Below are positions 41,964 to 50,394 of a stretch of DNA of 64,000 nucleotides, piece after piece. The notes below the pieces were generated by a model. It did not search any database. It was not told where the DNA came from and saw only the letters and a program-made list of their open reading frames with translations. The stretch's first letter is position 1; every line of letters starts with the position of its first letter. The position numbers and the translations under genes are program-made. Source of the DNA: Ruminococcus sp. (GTDB taxonomy: Bacteria > Bacillota > Clostridia > Oscillospirales > Ruminococcaceae); assembly GCA_017961625.1 (NCBI GenBank), contig JAGCWY010000131.1, positions 1 to 64,000 on the forward strand. Direction: 5' to 3'.

Positions 41964-41996
41964 AATATCCCCCCTGAAAGCAGATCTCAGCAGTTA

Positions 41997-43364
41997 TTAT
42001 TCAGCCGAGTCCGCCATTCTGACAGCCTTCATCATTATAGCGCATTCGAGACGCTTCTTTTCAAGCTGACATGATATCTTGTGAGCTGTTCTGATATCAC
42101 CCGTGTACTGGTAATTATTGGCGTTGCAGCCGCCGCTGCAATAGAACTTTGCCCAGCATTCGCGGCAGTCCGGTTTTGAGTATACATGAGCCCTTGCAAA
42201 ATCAGATTTCATTTCCTGATTGAAGGTACCCTCGTCGATATTACCCATTTTGTACTCGTCTATGCCTACAAATTGGTGACAGGGGAATATATCTCCGTCA
42301 GGAGTAATAGCCACATAGTCGTTTCCACAGCCGCAGCCCCTGAGTCTCTTTATAGCGCAGGGACCCTGATCAAGGTCCAGCATGAAGTGGAAGAAGTTGA
42401 ACTTTTTACCCTTCTTCTCGTTTTCAAGGAGCTTAAGCGCAAGCTTTTCGTACTCAGCGAAAACTGCCGGGAGATCCTTCTCTGTGAGGGCGTATACATC
42501 ATCGTCGCCTACCACAGGTTCAACGGATATCTGATCGAAGCCTGCCTCATTGAGGGCGAATACGTCGTTTGAGAAGTCGAGGTTCCTGTTTGTGAAGGTG
42601 CCTCTTACATAGTATTCCTTATCACCTCTGCCTGCCACAAGCTTCTTGTACTTAGGCATGATGATGTCGTAGCAGCCCTGACCGTTGGGCAATACACGGA
42701 AATAATCGTTTACTTCCTTGCGTCCGTCGATAGAGAGGACCACATTTGACATCTCGCGGTTTATGAAGTCTATCTTCTCGTCGTCGAGAAGGAGTCCGTT
42801 TGTGGTTATGGTAAAGCGGAACTTCTTGTTGTATTTCTTTTCACGGCTCCTTGCGTATTCCACTACCTGCTTCACAACGCCGAAGTTCATGAGGGGCTCG
42901 CCGCCGAAGAAGTCAAGCTCAAGGTTGGGGCGATCGCCGGAGTTTTCAAGCAGGAAGTCGATAGCGTGCTTTCCAGTCTCAAAGGACATGAGCTTTCTGC
43001 CCTTGCCAAAATCACCTGTGGAGGCGAAGCAGTACTTGCAGCGAAGCTGGCAGTCGTGGGCGATATTCAGGCACATTGCCTTTACGGGAGAAGCTACGGA
43101 GTACTGAGCGTACTTCTCGTAATCGTCCTCTGAGAAGAGTATCTTGTCGTTGTACAGCTCTGCAATCTCGCTGTAGCACTCCCTGATATCCTCAGGGGAG
43201 TAGGAATTTGAGAGCTTTTCCACAACGTTTTGCGGACATTCTGCGTCAAAGGGTGGCTCCACGTTATCAAGGAGATCATAGGTGAGTTCATCTACGAGAT
43301 GAACGCCGCCGCTGTTGACGTCAAGTACGATATTTAGTCCGTTCAGCTTGTATTTATGGATCAT
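41997..43364 (-). CDS. scfB: SCIFF peptide radical-SAM maturase
   Basis: 455 residues. The radical-SAM cluster motif is CQLRCKYC, followed by FFGGEPLMNF; the C-terminal SPASM/auxiliary cluster region includes GCGCGNDYVAITPDGDIFPC and CRECWAKFYCSGGC. The N-terminal about 90 residues fit the peptide-recognition (RRE-like) part. It matures the adjacent six-cysteine SCIFF peptide by forming thioether links, as shown for Clostridium homologues. It follows the peptide gene by 71 bases, with a terminator-like hairpin between. Confidence 0.93.
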   Translation of the reverse strand: MIHKYKLNGLNIVLDVNSGGVHLVDELTYDLLDNVEPPFDAECPQNVVEKLSNSYSPEDIRECYSEIAELYNDKILFSEDDYEKYAQYSVASPVKAMCLNIAHDCQLRCKYCFASTGDFGKGRKLMSFETGKHAIDFLLENSGDRPNLELDFFGGEPLMNFGVVKQVVEYARSREKKYNKKFRFTITTNGLLLDDEKIDFINREMSNVVLSIDGRKEVNDYFRVLPNGQGCYDIIMPKYKKLVAGRGDKEYYVRGTFTNRNLDFSNDVFALNEAGFDQISVEPVVGDDDVYALTEKDLPAVFAEYEKLALKLLENEKKGKKFNFFHFMLDLDQGPCAIKRLRGCGCGNDYVAITPDGDIFPCHQFVGIDEYKMGNIDEGTFNQEMKSDFARAHVYSKPDCRECWAKFYCSGGCNANNYQYTGDIRTAHKISCQLEKKRLECAIMMKAVRMADSAE

Positions 43365-43387
43365 GTCAATAAACCTCTATTCAAAAA

Positions 43388-43416
43388 ATATGAGGCAGCA
43401 TTTTCATACTGCCTCG
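43388..43416 (-). terminator. Intercistronic terminator between SCIFF peptide and maturase genes
   Basis: GAGGCAG and CTGCCTC arms around an AT-rich loop, followed on the minus strand by ATATTTTTTG. Partial readthrough would yield more peptide mRNA than maturase mRNA. Confidence 0.75.
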
Positions 43417-43435
43417 ATTAAACTTAGTGTTCAGC

Positions 43436-43573
43436 TTATCTCTCGCACTTCTGATTTGCAACTGTGCAAGAAGTCTTGCAAGCTGACTGGCATGAAGCCT
43501 GGCACTTGCCGCAGCCGCCTTTCTTAGCGGATTCCTTGAGATTAGCCTTATTGATAGTCTTGATGTGTTTCAT
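43436..43573 (-). CDS. scfA: SCIFF precursor peptide (six cysteines in forty-five residues)
   Basis: 45 residues beginning MKHIKTINKANLKESAKKGG and ending ANQKCER. Six cysteines lie in the C-terminal half (C-x2-C-x3-C-x3-C-x3-C plus one near the end), the defining SCIFF pattern of Clostridia. It is the substrate of the neighbouring radical-SAM enzyme. GGAGGG lies about 8 bases before the ATG. Confidence 0.95.
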   Translation of the reverse strand: MKHIKTINKANLKESAKKGGCGKCQASCQSACKTSCTVANQKCER

Positions 43574-43626
43574 TTTTTAACCCTCCATAGGAATGATACG
43601 GCTTGTGCCGTAAATTACTGATTAAT

Positions 43627-43655
43627 ATTATACCATACATTGAGTATCAATGCAA
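43627..43655 (-). promoter_or_regulatory. Promoter of the SCIFF operon
   Basis: Minus-strand TTGCAT (43655-43650) and TATAAT (43632-43627) with a 17-base spacer. Confidence 0.8.
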
Positions 43656-43691
43656 TAGTTATCTCAAATAATTTACTTATTTACCTATATC

Positions 43692-44633
43692 TCATTCTCC
43701 GTAGATACTGTTGTAAACGAAGTTGTATACATCAATATAGGTGCCCGATGTATAGTGCAGACCGTCAGTAGTTGAGAAGCCTTGCCAATTGAGATAGGTG
43801 TAGGAATCGAGGAAAGTGATCCTGCTGTCCAGACCGTCTCTCAGTGTAGCGTTGAAGCTTTCAATGCCCGAATTCAACTTCTGATAAGAACCGCTGCACG
43901 GATTAACTGACATGACGATGACCTTGTTGTTGTTAAGGAAGTCGTCAGGCAGACTATTGTACCAATTTAAATAAGCACCGCTGTTGTGGAGGTCGTTTAC
44001 TCCGAGATTGAAGATAACGGTTTTGTTCTGAATCTGGCAGATGCTGTCGCGATTTCTGTTGAGAAGAGCAATGCCCACGCCAATCTCTCCAAGATAATCG
44101 ATAGCCACATTATAGGACAGTCCCACTGTACGTGAGTCTCCTATCCAGAACCATTCGCTGTATTCACTGTCGATACGGGGAGGAGTGTACTCGAATCCGC
44201 CGTCCGCAGCTGACTGCTGTGTTTCTGACTCTGTGACTTCGGGAGCAGCTGTGCCCTGCAATCCGTTATCGTCTTCGTCCATCTTCTGTTTAAAGCCGTG
44301 CTGTTCGAGGAAGTCAGTGAGTATCGCTTCCTCATCTCCTGCCGAAACGCAGGCGTAGTAGGAAAGTATCAGAGAAGCGTCTATCGCGTCCACAAGGTTG
44401 TCGCCGTTGAGGTCGGCAGCTGATTCCTGATACGAATAAAGGGGACAATCCTGTCCCGAGGATATTGACGCGTATGCAGCAAGGACAGCCGAAGCGTCCG
44501 TTGCGTCCACCGTGCCGTCGCCGTTTACGTCACCGATCATATAGAGACCGGCTGCGCCGTGAGCGGTGATACCCGCTGACGGAACGACGAGCGCCGCAGC
44601 TGCGGCAAGGCTCATAAGCGTTTTGATTTTCAT
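43692..44633 (-). CDS. Secreted SGNH-hydrolase with N-terminal dockerin
   Basis: 313 residues. Signal peptide (about 1-27), a dockerin at about 33-95 (GDVNGDGTVDATDASAVLAA and ADLNGDNLVDAIDASLILSY), a polar linker, then an SGNH/GDSL hydrolase from about 160: block I WIGDSRTVG with the nucleophile Ser, block III GVNDLHNSG, and block V DGLHYTSG with Asp and His. Probably deacetylates plant polysaccharide as a cellulosome esterase. The dockerin style matches the protein at 20895. Confidence 0.87.
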   Translation of the reverse strand: MKIKTLMSLAAAAALVVPSAGITAHGAAGLYMIGDVNGDGTVDATDASAVLAAYASISSGQDCPLYSYQESAADLNGDNLVDAIDASLILSYYACVSAGDEEAILTDFLEQHGFKQKMDEDDNGLQGTAAPEVTESETQQSAADGGFEYTPPRIDSEYSEWFWIGDSRTVGLSYNVAIDYLGEIGVGIALLNRNRDSICQIQNKTVIFNLGVNDLHNSGAYLNWYNSLPDDFLNNNKVIVMSVNPCSGSYQKLNSGIESFNATLRDGLDSRITFLDSYTYLNWQGFSTTDGLHYTSGTYIDVYNFVYNSIYGE

Positions 44634-44649
44634 AAGATGTTACTCCTTT

Positions 44650-46575
44650 TTACTGGTCAAGCTCAATCAGAAGCTCAAAATCAGCATCGATCCTCTGTTT
44701 AAGCTCTTCGATCTCGGCGCATTTGCGGTTCATCAGCTCGTAATCGCTGTAGACCTCCTCTCTGCCGATTTCCTCGGTAAGAGAGTCAATCTGCGCCTGA
44801 AGGTCGTCGATTTCCTTTTCAAGGCGTTTCATTTCATTTTTTCTTGCAGCGTCAGCACTTCTCTGCTGCTTGCTGCGATAGCCCTTTACGGACTTTTCTT
44901 TTGCTGCTTCTGCAGCCCGTTGTTGCTTTGCGGCTTCGAGAGCTTTACGCTCCGCAGCCTGCTCTTCCCGCAGTACATCGAGATATTTATTGAAGCCATA
45001 GTTGTGTAAACGATAGCTTCCGCCCGATAATTCGATGAGACGGTCAGAGATTTTACTCAGGAGATACCGGTCATGGCTCACAAATATGACCGTTCCTGTA
45101 TATTCAGCCAGCGCCTCCTCGATAGCCTCCTTTGAACTGAGGTCGAGGTGGTTGGTCGGCTCGTCGAGTATGAGCACGTTTCCATGCTCCTGCATCATAA
45201 TGGCGAAACAGAGCTTAGCCCGCTCGCCGCCGCTGATGACGCCCGTTTCCTTGAACACATTCTCGCCCACCAAGCGCACCTGTGCAAGGAGACTGCGGAC
45301 TTCAAGATCCGACATAAGGGGATAGCGGCTGTGGAGCTCTTCCATGACAGTGAGCTCCTTATGAAGGTTTGTGCTTTCCTGTTCAAAATAGGAAATTTTA
45401 ATATTGCTGTTCCAGCGAACGAGCCCCCTGTGCGGCAGCTGTTCCTGGAGTATGCGCAACAGCGTTGATTTACCAATGCCGTTGTCGCCTATGATACCGA
45501 CTTTTTCGCCTCTGCGGACTTCAAAGTCGAGGGTATCCACAAGTGTTTTGCGTGAAGCGCCTTCTCCTACGGATATGTCCACGCCCTTTACCTTGAGCAC
45601 GTCTATCGGCGGCTCAACTGAGTATGTGAAGCGAATCTTCGCGTGTTTTGTGTCGTGAACGGGGCGTTCTACGCGCTCTATCTTTTCAAGCTGTTTTCTG
45701 CGGCTCTGAGCCATTTTTGTAGTGGACGCGCGGACGAGGTTCTTAGCAACGTAGTCCTCCAGCTGAGCTATCTGCTTCTGCTGGAGCTCGTATTCCTTCT
45801 CGCGGCGGGCGTCGTTTTCCTCACGCTGCCTTACGAAGGCTGTATAATTGCCCCTGTAGCGTGTGAGTATGCCTCTTTCTATTTCGCAGACCGAGGTACA
45901 GAGCCTGTCAAGGAAGTAGCGGTCATGGGAAACTATCAGTATAGCGCCCTTGTAGGAGCGGAGATAGTCCTCAAGCCACATTATTGTCTTGAAGTCAAGA
46001 TGGTTAGTAGGCTCATCAAGTATGAGCAGATTTGGCTCCTCAAGGAGGAGTCTGGCGATACAAAGTCTGGTTTTTTCTCCGCCGCTGAAACCTGACACTG
46101 TGCGCTCCAGCTCTTCGCCGGAGAAGCCCATGCCGTTAAGCACCATGCGTATCTTCACGTCTGTATTGTAGCCGTCGTTGGCTTCTATCCATGAGGACAG
46201 CTGCTGGTACTCATCTGCAGCAGAATCATCGCCCATTTCTATTTCAAGTTCTATTTCGCGGAGACGGTCGATAGCCTTATGTACAGGCTCAAAAACACTC
46301 CTCATCTCTTCAATGACCGTGTTTTCGGTATTGAGACCGCCCATTTGTTCGAGGTAACCCACTGTTGTCTTTGCAGCAATGGATACTATACCGTCCTTTT
46401 CAGTGAAGCGGTCGGGATCAACCGAGCCTGTGAGTATCTTTAGCAGGGTGGACTTGCCGCAGCCATTATTGCCTACGAGTCCTATCCTGTCGTTCTCATC
46501 GATAGTGAGAGATACGTTGTTCAGAACCTGATTCCCGTTATAGAATTTGTTTATGTTCGTTAAGCTTGCAAGCAT
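44650..46575 (-). CDS. ABC-F family ATPase
   Basis: 641 residues. Two ATP-binding cassettes with Walker A GNNGCGKST and GDNGIGKST, signatures SGGEKTRL and SGGERAKL, and LDEPTNHLD twice, with no membrane segments. A Lys/Glu-rich linker joins the cassettes and a C-terminal coiled coil of about 90 residues resembles the Uup/YdiF type. ABC-F proteins act on the ribosome in translation or antibiotic protection; this subgroup is usually housekeeping. The frame continues upstream to 46725, but AAGGAAG before 46575 fixes the start. Confidence 0.9.
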   Translation of the reverse strand: MLASLTNINKFYNGNQVLNNVSLTIDENDRIGLVGNNGCGKSTLLKILTGSVDPDRFTEKDGIVSIAAKTTVGYLEQMGGLNTENTVIEEMRSVFEPVHKAIDRLREIELEIEMGDDSAADEYQQLSSWIEANDGYNTDVKIRMVLNGMGFSGEELERTVSGFSGGEKTRLCIARLLLEEPNLLILDEPTNHLDFKTIMWLEDYLRSYKGAILIVSHDRYFLDRLCTSVCEIERGILTRYRGNYTAFVRQREENDARREKEYELQQKQIAQLEDYVAKNLVRASTTKMAQSRRKQLEKIERVERPVHDTKHAKIRFTYSVEPPIDVLKVKGVDISVGEGASRKTLVDTLDFEVRRGEKVGIIGDNGIGKSTLLRILQEQLPHRGLVRWNSNIKISYFEQESTNLHKELTVMEELHSRYPLMSDLEVRSLLAQVRLVGENVFKETGVISGGERAKLCFAIMMQEHGNVLILDEPTNHLDLSSKEAIEEALAEYTGTVIFVSHDRYLLSKISDRLIELSGGSYRLHNYGFNKYLDVLREEQAAERKALEAAKQQRAAEAAKEKSVKGYRSKQQRSADAARKNEMKRLEKEIDDLQAQIDSLTEEIGREEVYSDYELMNRKCAEIEELKQRIDADFELLIELDQ

Positions 46576-46696
46576 TGCAGACTTCCTTTTTTTAGCCGTA
46601 ATGCACAACCGGCAGTTGAATGCTTTGTGCAGGCTGCAATTAAATATCCTGCTGTCCACAATAGGTCCACAAAGCGGGCAGCATATATATACAAAC

Positions 46697-46725
46697 ATAA
46701 TAACACTTTCCGACTGAAATGTCAA
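46697..46725 (-). promoter_or_regulatory. Promoter of the ABC-F gene
   Basis: Minus-strand TTGACA (46725-46720) and TATTAT (46702-46697) with a 17-base spacer, giving a leader of about 115 bases. A 14-codon frame starting at ATG near 46684 in that leader lacks a ribosome site. Confidence 0.75.
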
Positions 46726-46813
46726 TGGTCACCGTCAATATAATTACCATATAGATATATAGCTAATTTATACAATATACATTAAAAATGCCGTTTATTC
46801 ATATATTTATGAA

Positions 46814-46854
46814 TAAAAAGTGAAAAAGTCCTCCTCACAGGAAGACTTTTTCAC
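46814..46854 (-). terminator. Terminator of the small RNA candidate
   Basis: GTGAAAAAGTC (46820-46830) pairs with GACTTTTTCAC (46844-46854), plus TCCT/AGGA inside; the minus strand ends in TTTTT at 46819-46815. Confidence 0.85.
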
Positions 46855-46973
46855 AGGAATGAACTTTTAAAAAGTGAGAGGGTAAAAACGTGTCCCGTGC
46901 AGGGCTCTTAGAGCCTAATATGGATATAATATCCCCGGATAGTGACCACAGACCTGTTGCCTGCGCACCTTCA
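46814..46973 (-). ncRNA. Candidate independently transcribed small RNA
   Basis: A minus-strand transcript of about 160 bases is bounded by a promoter at 46980-47007 and a strong terminator at 46814-46854. It contains no ATG. Stems visible by eye: GTGC-AGG with CCTGCAC closing the 5' half, GGATA/TATCC and GGCTC-TAA-GAGCC inside. The next minus-strand gene (ABC-F) starts 239 bases further on behind its own promoter. The length is like that of 6S RNA, but the ends do not pair as in 6S, so no name is given. Confidence 0.5.
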
Positions 46974-46979
46974 AGTAGT

Positions 46980-47007
46980 ATTATATCACAAATTGTTGCA
47001 AATACAA
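46980..47007 (-). promoter_or_regulatory. Promoter of the small RNA candidate
   Basis: Minus-strand TTGTAT (47007-47002) and TATAAT (46985-46980) with a 16-base spacer. Confidence 0.6.
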
Positions 47008-47051
47008 TGAAAAATACTCTTTTTTCGAGAAGATTTTTTGAAATTCCCACA

Positions 47052-47069
47052 ACAATTATATATAATTGT
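47052..47069. promoter_or_regulatory. 18-base perfect palindrome beside the regulator promoter
   Basis: ACAATTATATATAATTGT ends one base before the -35 box at 47071 and is a good candidate operator for autoregulation or for the divergent RNA promoter. Confidence 0.5.
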
Positions 47070-47070
47070 C

Positions 47071-47099
47071 TTGCATTAAGCATATATTTATGATACAAT
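47071..47099 (+). promoter_or_regulatory. Promoter of the second sensor/AraC regulator gene
   Basis: TTGCAT (47071-47076) and TACAAT (47094-47099) with a 17-base spacer. Confidence 0.75.
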
Positions 47100-47139
47100 A
47101 ATACATATAAATTTGAATTTTAGTAAAAGGAGGGAGAGC

Positions 47140-49377
47140 ATGAGCAGAAGGATACTGATAGGCGTCGTTATCGCAGACTGCCATATAGATTTCCAATGCG
47201 AGATACTGCGCGGTATAATAACGCAGGCTTTCAAGAGCAACTGCGATATAGCAGTCATAGCCCCCCTTCATGACTTTTCCGTCAGCTCCGTCCATAAGAA
47301 CGCGGAAAAGACTATATTTGACCTCATACTCTCCGACAGCATAGATGGTATAATATATGACAGGAACACCTTCCACAACGAGGATATATGCCGGCATATA
47401 GATGATCTCTGTCGTCGCTCTGAAAAGCCCGTAATGCTCCTTGACCACAATGACCACAAAAGCTTTGAGACTACCTCCGTGGACGACCGCGAAGCCTTTG
47501 AGACCATTACTGATCACCTTATAAACGTTCACGGATATAAAAGGATATACTGTCTTACCGGTCCGAAGAACACTTTCAGCGGAGAGGAGAGACTTGCCGG
47601 TTACAGGAGCTCAATGAAAAGGCACGGCATAGCTGTAGGTGCGGACTGGTGTCAGTACGGCGATTTCTGGACGGAAGCTCCGAAAAAGCTTGCAAAACGG
47701 ATATTAAGCGGAGAGCTTGAACGTCCGGAGGCTATAGTCTGTGGAAATGACGTTATGGCTATAACCCTTACAAAGCTTTTCACCGACGCAGGTCTGCGTG
47801 TTCCCGGCGATATCGCCATAACCGGCTATGACGCTTCCATGGAGGGATATCAGTCAACTCCATCCATAACCAGCTACTGCCGCCCGAATTTCCAGCTGGG
47901 TGCGGAATCGGTTAGGAGACTCTACCGTATTATCACCGGAAAGATCTGCAGCAGGGTGCCAAATGAGAACGGAGAGCTCAGGCTCGGAGAAAGCTGCGGC
48001 TGTGCCGAGAATCAAGGACTGCGTCGAAATATACAGCGTAATATAAGCATAAACAGCCGCTTTGAGACACAGCTTCTCTACGGCGATATGCTCTTTGACA
48101 TTACCAATGCGGATAATATAGCGACTTTTGCCGACAGGCTGGATAATTATACCTACTTCCTGCATAAAATGAGAAGGGTGCGTATCTGTCTCACCAAGAG
48201 CTATATCGACTCAACGGTGGACAAAAACGCAGAGGAGCTAAGCTTCCGGGTAGGGGACGAGATGAAGGTGATACTTGCAAAGTCGGCTATATGGCGAGAA
48301 TCAGAGAGCCGGAGCTTTTTCAGCTCCTCGGCGCTGCTCCCGGACTACAGTGAGGAACGCAGCTATCCTTCAGCCTTTTTCCTTTCGCCTCTTCATTACA
48401 ACAACAACTTTTTCGGCTACTGTGCCGTCTCCTTCGGAAAGGAGCCACGATCATTCAGCTCTCTTTACATGAAGTGGATTAACTACGTAAATGTAGCTCT
48501 TGAGCAGGTTAGCATCAAGGCGATAATGAACAGAACGATCCTCAATACCAGCAAGGCTTTGCTCTACGATCATATAACAGGTCTCCTAAACAGGAGCGGC
48601 ATCGAGCAGGAATTCAGTACGAAGCTCTCGGCTCATTCGGGGAACAGCTTCATCGAGTGTGCTGCGTTTGAGCTCCACGGACTGAAAAAAGCCTACTACC
48701 AGAGCGGTGAGGAAAAATCCAACAGTATCATGGCTGCCTTTGCGAAGAAGCTCCGCTCCTGCATACGCGGCAGGGAGATATGCGGAGCATGGGCTGCTCA
48801 GACTCTCTGCGTTATAAGTCCCGATGAAGGACGGGCAGAGGAGATATACAGTGAGCTCTGCGGTAAGATAAAGGAAACACAGTTCAGCGGTGATGAAAAC
48901 TGCAATATAGACTTTACGGTGGGAGTATGCGGACTGGAGATAACTCCATCTGCCGACCTTTCGGACGCTATGTACAGGGCTACTGTGAACAGGGTGTTCT
49001 CCTATGCTATCTCTGAGCCTACTTCAAATCCGCAGTTTGAAAAGCTCTGCCTTCTCAGGAACAGGATAATGAAGAACCCTGAGCTCCCTTGGAAGATAAA
49101 CGAGATAGCAGAAAGCCTTTATCTCAGCAAGAGCTATCTGCAAAAGATATACAAGTCCTACTTCGGTAAGAGCATAATCGAGGAAATGATACAGTTCCGA
49201 ATAGACAACGCAAAGACACTGCTCTCACAGACGGATATGACTGTTACGGAGATATCCCGTGAGTGCGGCTATTCATCATACAACTACTTCGTCCGCCAGT
49301 TCAGATCCTGCGAGGGAGTCTCGCCGTCTGACTACCGTGATGAACAGAAAAGAAAGGCTGAAGAAAATGAGAGCTGA
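47140..49377 (+). CDS. Regulator: LacI-type sensor, degenerate GGDEF, AraC DNA-binding domain (paralogue)
   Basis: 745 residues, same architecture as the product of 700-2910. Sensor: ILIGVVIADCHIDFQCEILR to FTDAGLRVPGDIAITGYDAS. Middle: DHITGLLNRSGIEQEF opens a GGDEF fold whose signature is replaced by CGAWAAQTLCVIS, so no cyclase activity. C terminus: AraC double helix-turn-helix (INEIAESLYLSKSYLQKIY, EISRECGYSSYNYFVRQF). An in-frame ATG at 47113 exists, but AAAGGAGGG at 47126-47134 fixes the start at 47140. Probably a sugar-responsive regulator; target unknown. The last codons overlap the start of the next gene. Confidence 0.85.
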   Translation: MSRRILIGVVIADCHIDFQCEILRGIITQAFKSNCDIAVIAPLHDFSVSSVHKNAEKTIFDLILSDSIDGIIYDRNTFHNEDICRHIDDLCRRSEKPVMLLDHNDHKSFETTSVDDREAFETITDHLINVHGYKRIYCLTGPKNTFSGEERLAGYRSSMKRHGIAVGADWCQYGDFWTEAPKKLAKRILSGELERPEAIVCGNDVMAITLTKLFTDAGLRVPGDIAITGYDASMEGYQSTPSITSYCRPNFQLGAESVRRLYRIITGKICSRVPNENGELRLGESCGCAENQGLRRNIQRNISINSRFETQLLYGDMLFDITNADNIATFADRLDNYTYFLHKMRRVRICLTKSYIDSTVDKNAEELSFRVGDEMKVILAKSAIWRESESRSFFSSSALLPDYSEERSYPSAFFLSPLHYNNNFFGYCAVSFGKEPRSFSSLYMKWINYVNVALEQVSIKAIMNRTILNTSKALLYDHITGLLNRSGIEQEFSTKLSAHSGNSFIECAAFELHGLKKAYYQSGEEKSNSIMAAFAKKLRSCIRGREICGAWAAQTLCVISPDEGRAEEIYSELCGKIKETQFSGDENCNIDFTVGVCGLEITPSADLSDAMYRATVNRVFSYAISEPTSNPQFEKLCLLRNRIMKNPELPWKINEIAESLYLSKSYLQKIYKSYFGKSIIEEMIQFRIDNAKTLLSQTDMTVTEISRECGYSSYNYFVRQFRSCEGVSPSDYRDEQKRKAEENES

Positions 49378-49714
49378 AGTAATACTTATGAAATGTCCCG
49401 AGGCAAAGCGCATCTACGGCGTAAGAGTTGAGGAGAGGTATGGGGACTGGTTCCGTACATGGGCTTTCCCCGTAGATCCGAAACGCGCTTCAAGCGAGGG
49501 CTTCGACAGGAACGAGATAAAAGGCAATCTCAATCCGGCAGACGGCTACAACGGCTGCCCCTACTGCAAGTCGATAAAGTTCGTGCAATGCAGCCGCTGT
49601 GGAAAGCTCAGCTGCTGGAACAACGAGGAACGTGTGACCTGCGGCTGGTGCGGTCTCACAGGAGATATAGAGACCACAGAGGACGAGATAGAAGTTAAAA
49701 GCGGAGATTATTGA
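49367..49714 (+). CDS. Small zinc-ribbon protein (TerY-C-like)
   Basis: 115 residues. Three CxxC pairs near the C terminus (CPYC, CSRC, CGWC) plus nearby Cys form zinc knuckles of the TerY C-terminal type. The N-terminal part contains YGVRVEERYGDWFRTWAFP. Function unknown; probably metal- or protein-binding. It overlaps the regulator gene by 11 bases. The start is chosen at 49367 because earlier in-frame starts lie within the regulator without a ribosome site. Confidence 0.7.
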   Translation: MRAEVILMKCPEAKRIYGVRVEERYGDWFRTWAFPVDPKRASSEGFDRNEIKGNLNPADGYNGCPYCKSIKFVQCSRCGKLSCWNNEERVTCGWCGLTGDIETTEDEIEVKSGDY

Positions 49715-49731
49715 TAAAGGAGATATCTATT

Positions 49732-50379
49732 ATGGCTTCTATAATTGTAAGGGGCAAGGGAAGCATTTCCGTAAAGCCCGATCTTATCCGTCTTATGCTT
49801 GAAATGGAGTCCCGCAGCAAAGACTGCGGAGAGGCAATGGAAATGGCCGGGAGGGACCTTGAGGAGCTCCGAGATATATTTGTCGGCTTCGGCTTTGAAA
49901 GGGATTCACTGAAGACCTCGAACTTCAATGTGAGGACAGAGTACGAATCAGTTCACGACGAGAACCATGAATACCACAATGTTTTCAAGGGCTATTGCTG
50001 CTCTCATTCACTGAATATAGAATTTGACCTCGATACGGAGCGACTTGCAGGGATATTGAGAGCCGTTTCCGCTTCAGCAGCTGCTCCTCAGCTGAATATA
50101 TGCTTTACCGTAAAGGACGAGGAGCCTGCCCGTGAGGAGCTGATACGCCTTTCGGCTGAAAATGCAAAAAGAAAAGCGGAACTGTTATGTGAGGCTTCCG
50201 GAGTAAAGCTCGGCAGACTACTGAAAATAAGCTACGACCGCTCCGATATGAACTTTGTTTCGCAGGCACGCTATGGCATGGACATGAACTGTCTGCGTGC
50301 TGAGGCAAAGGCAGTGAGCATAACTCCCGATGATATCAAACTGACCGACTCCGCGGAATTCGAGTGGGAGACAGTCTGA
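49732..50379 (+). CDS. SIMPL-domain (DUF541) protein
   Basis: 215 residues. Begins IIVRGKGSISVKPDLIRLML and contains LKTSNFNVRTEYE, the SIMPL/DUF541 pattern. No signal peptide, unlike most family members, so it is cytoplasmic. The role is poorly known (linked to oxidative stress in some proteobacteria). AAAGGAGAT at 49717-49725 fixes the start at 49732. It lies in an operon with the zinc-ribbon and transporter genes. Confidence 0.8.
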   Translation: MASIIVRGKGSISVKPDLIRLMLEMESRSKDCGEAMEMAGRDLEELRDIFVGFGFERDSLKTSNFNVRTEYESVHDENHEYHNVFKGYCCSHSLNIEFDLDTERLAGILRAVSASAAAPQLNICFTVKDEEPAREELIRLSAENAKRKAELLCEASGVKLGRLLKISYDRSDMNFVSQARYGMDMNCLRAEAKAVSITPDDIKLTDSAEFEWETV

Positions 50380-50394
50380 GAAGGTACATGGGAT

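Noticed and set aside
46575..46725. N-terminal extension of the ABC-F protein
   Set aside because: The extension has no ribosome site, starts at about the promoter's own start point, and the family start matches MLASLTNINK.
46814..46973. Naming the small RNA as 6S RNA
   Set aside because: The length fits, but the 5' and 3' ends do not form the long 6S stem and no conserved 6S bubble was recognised.
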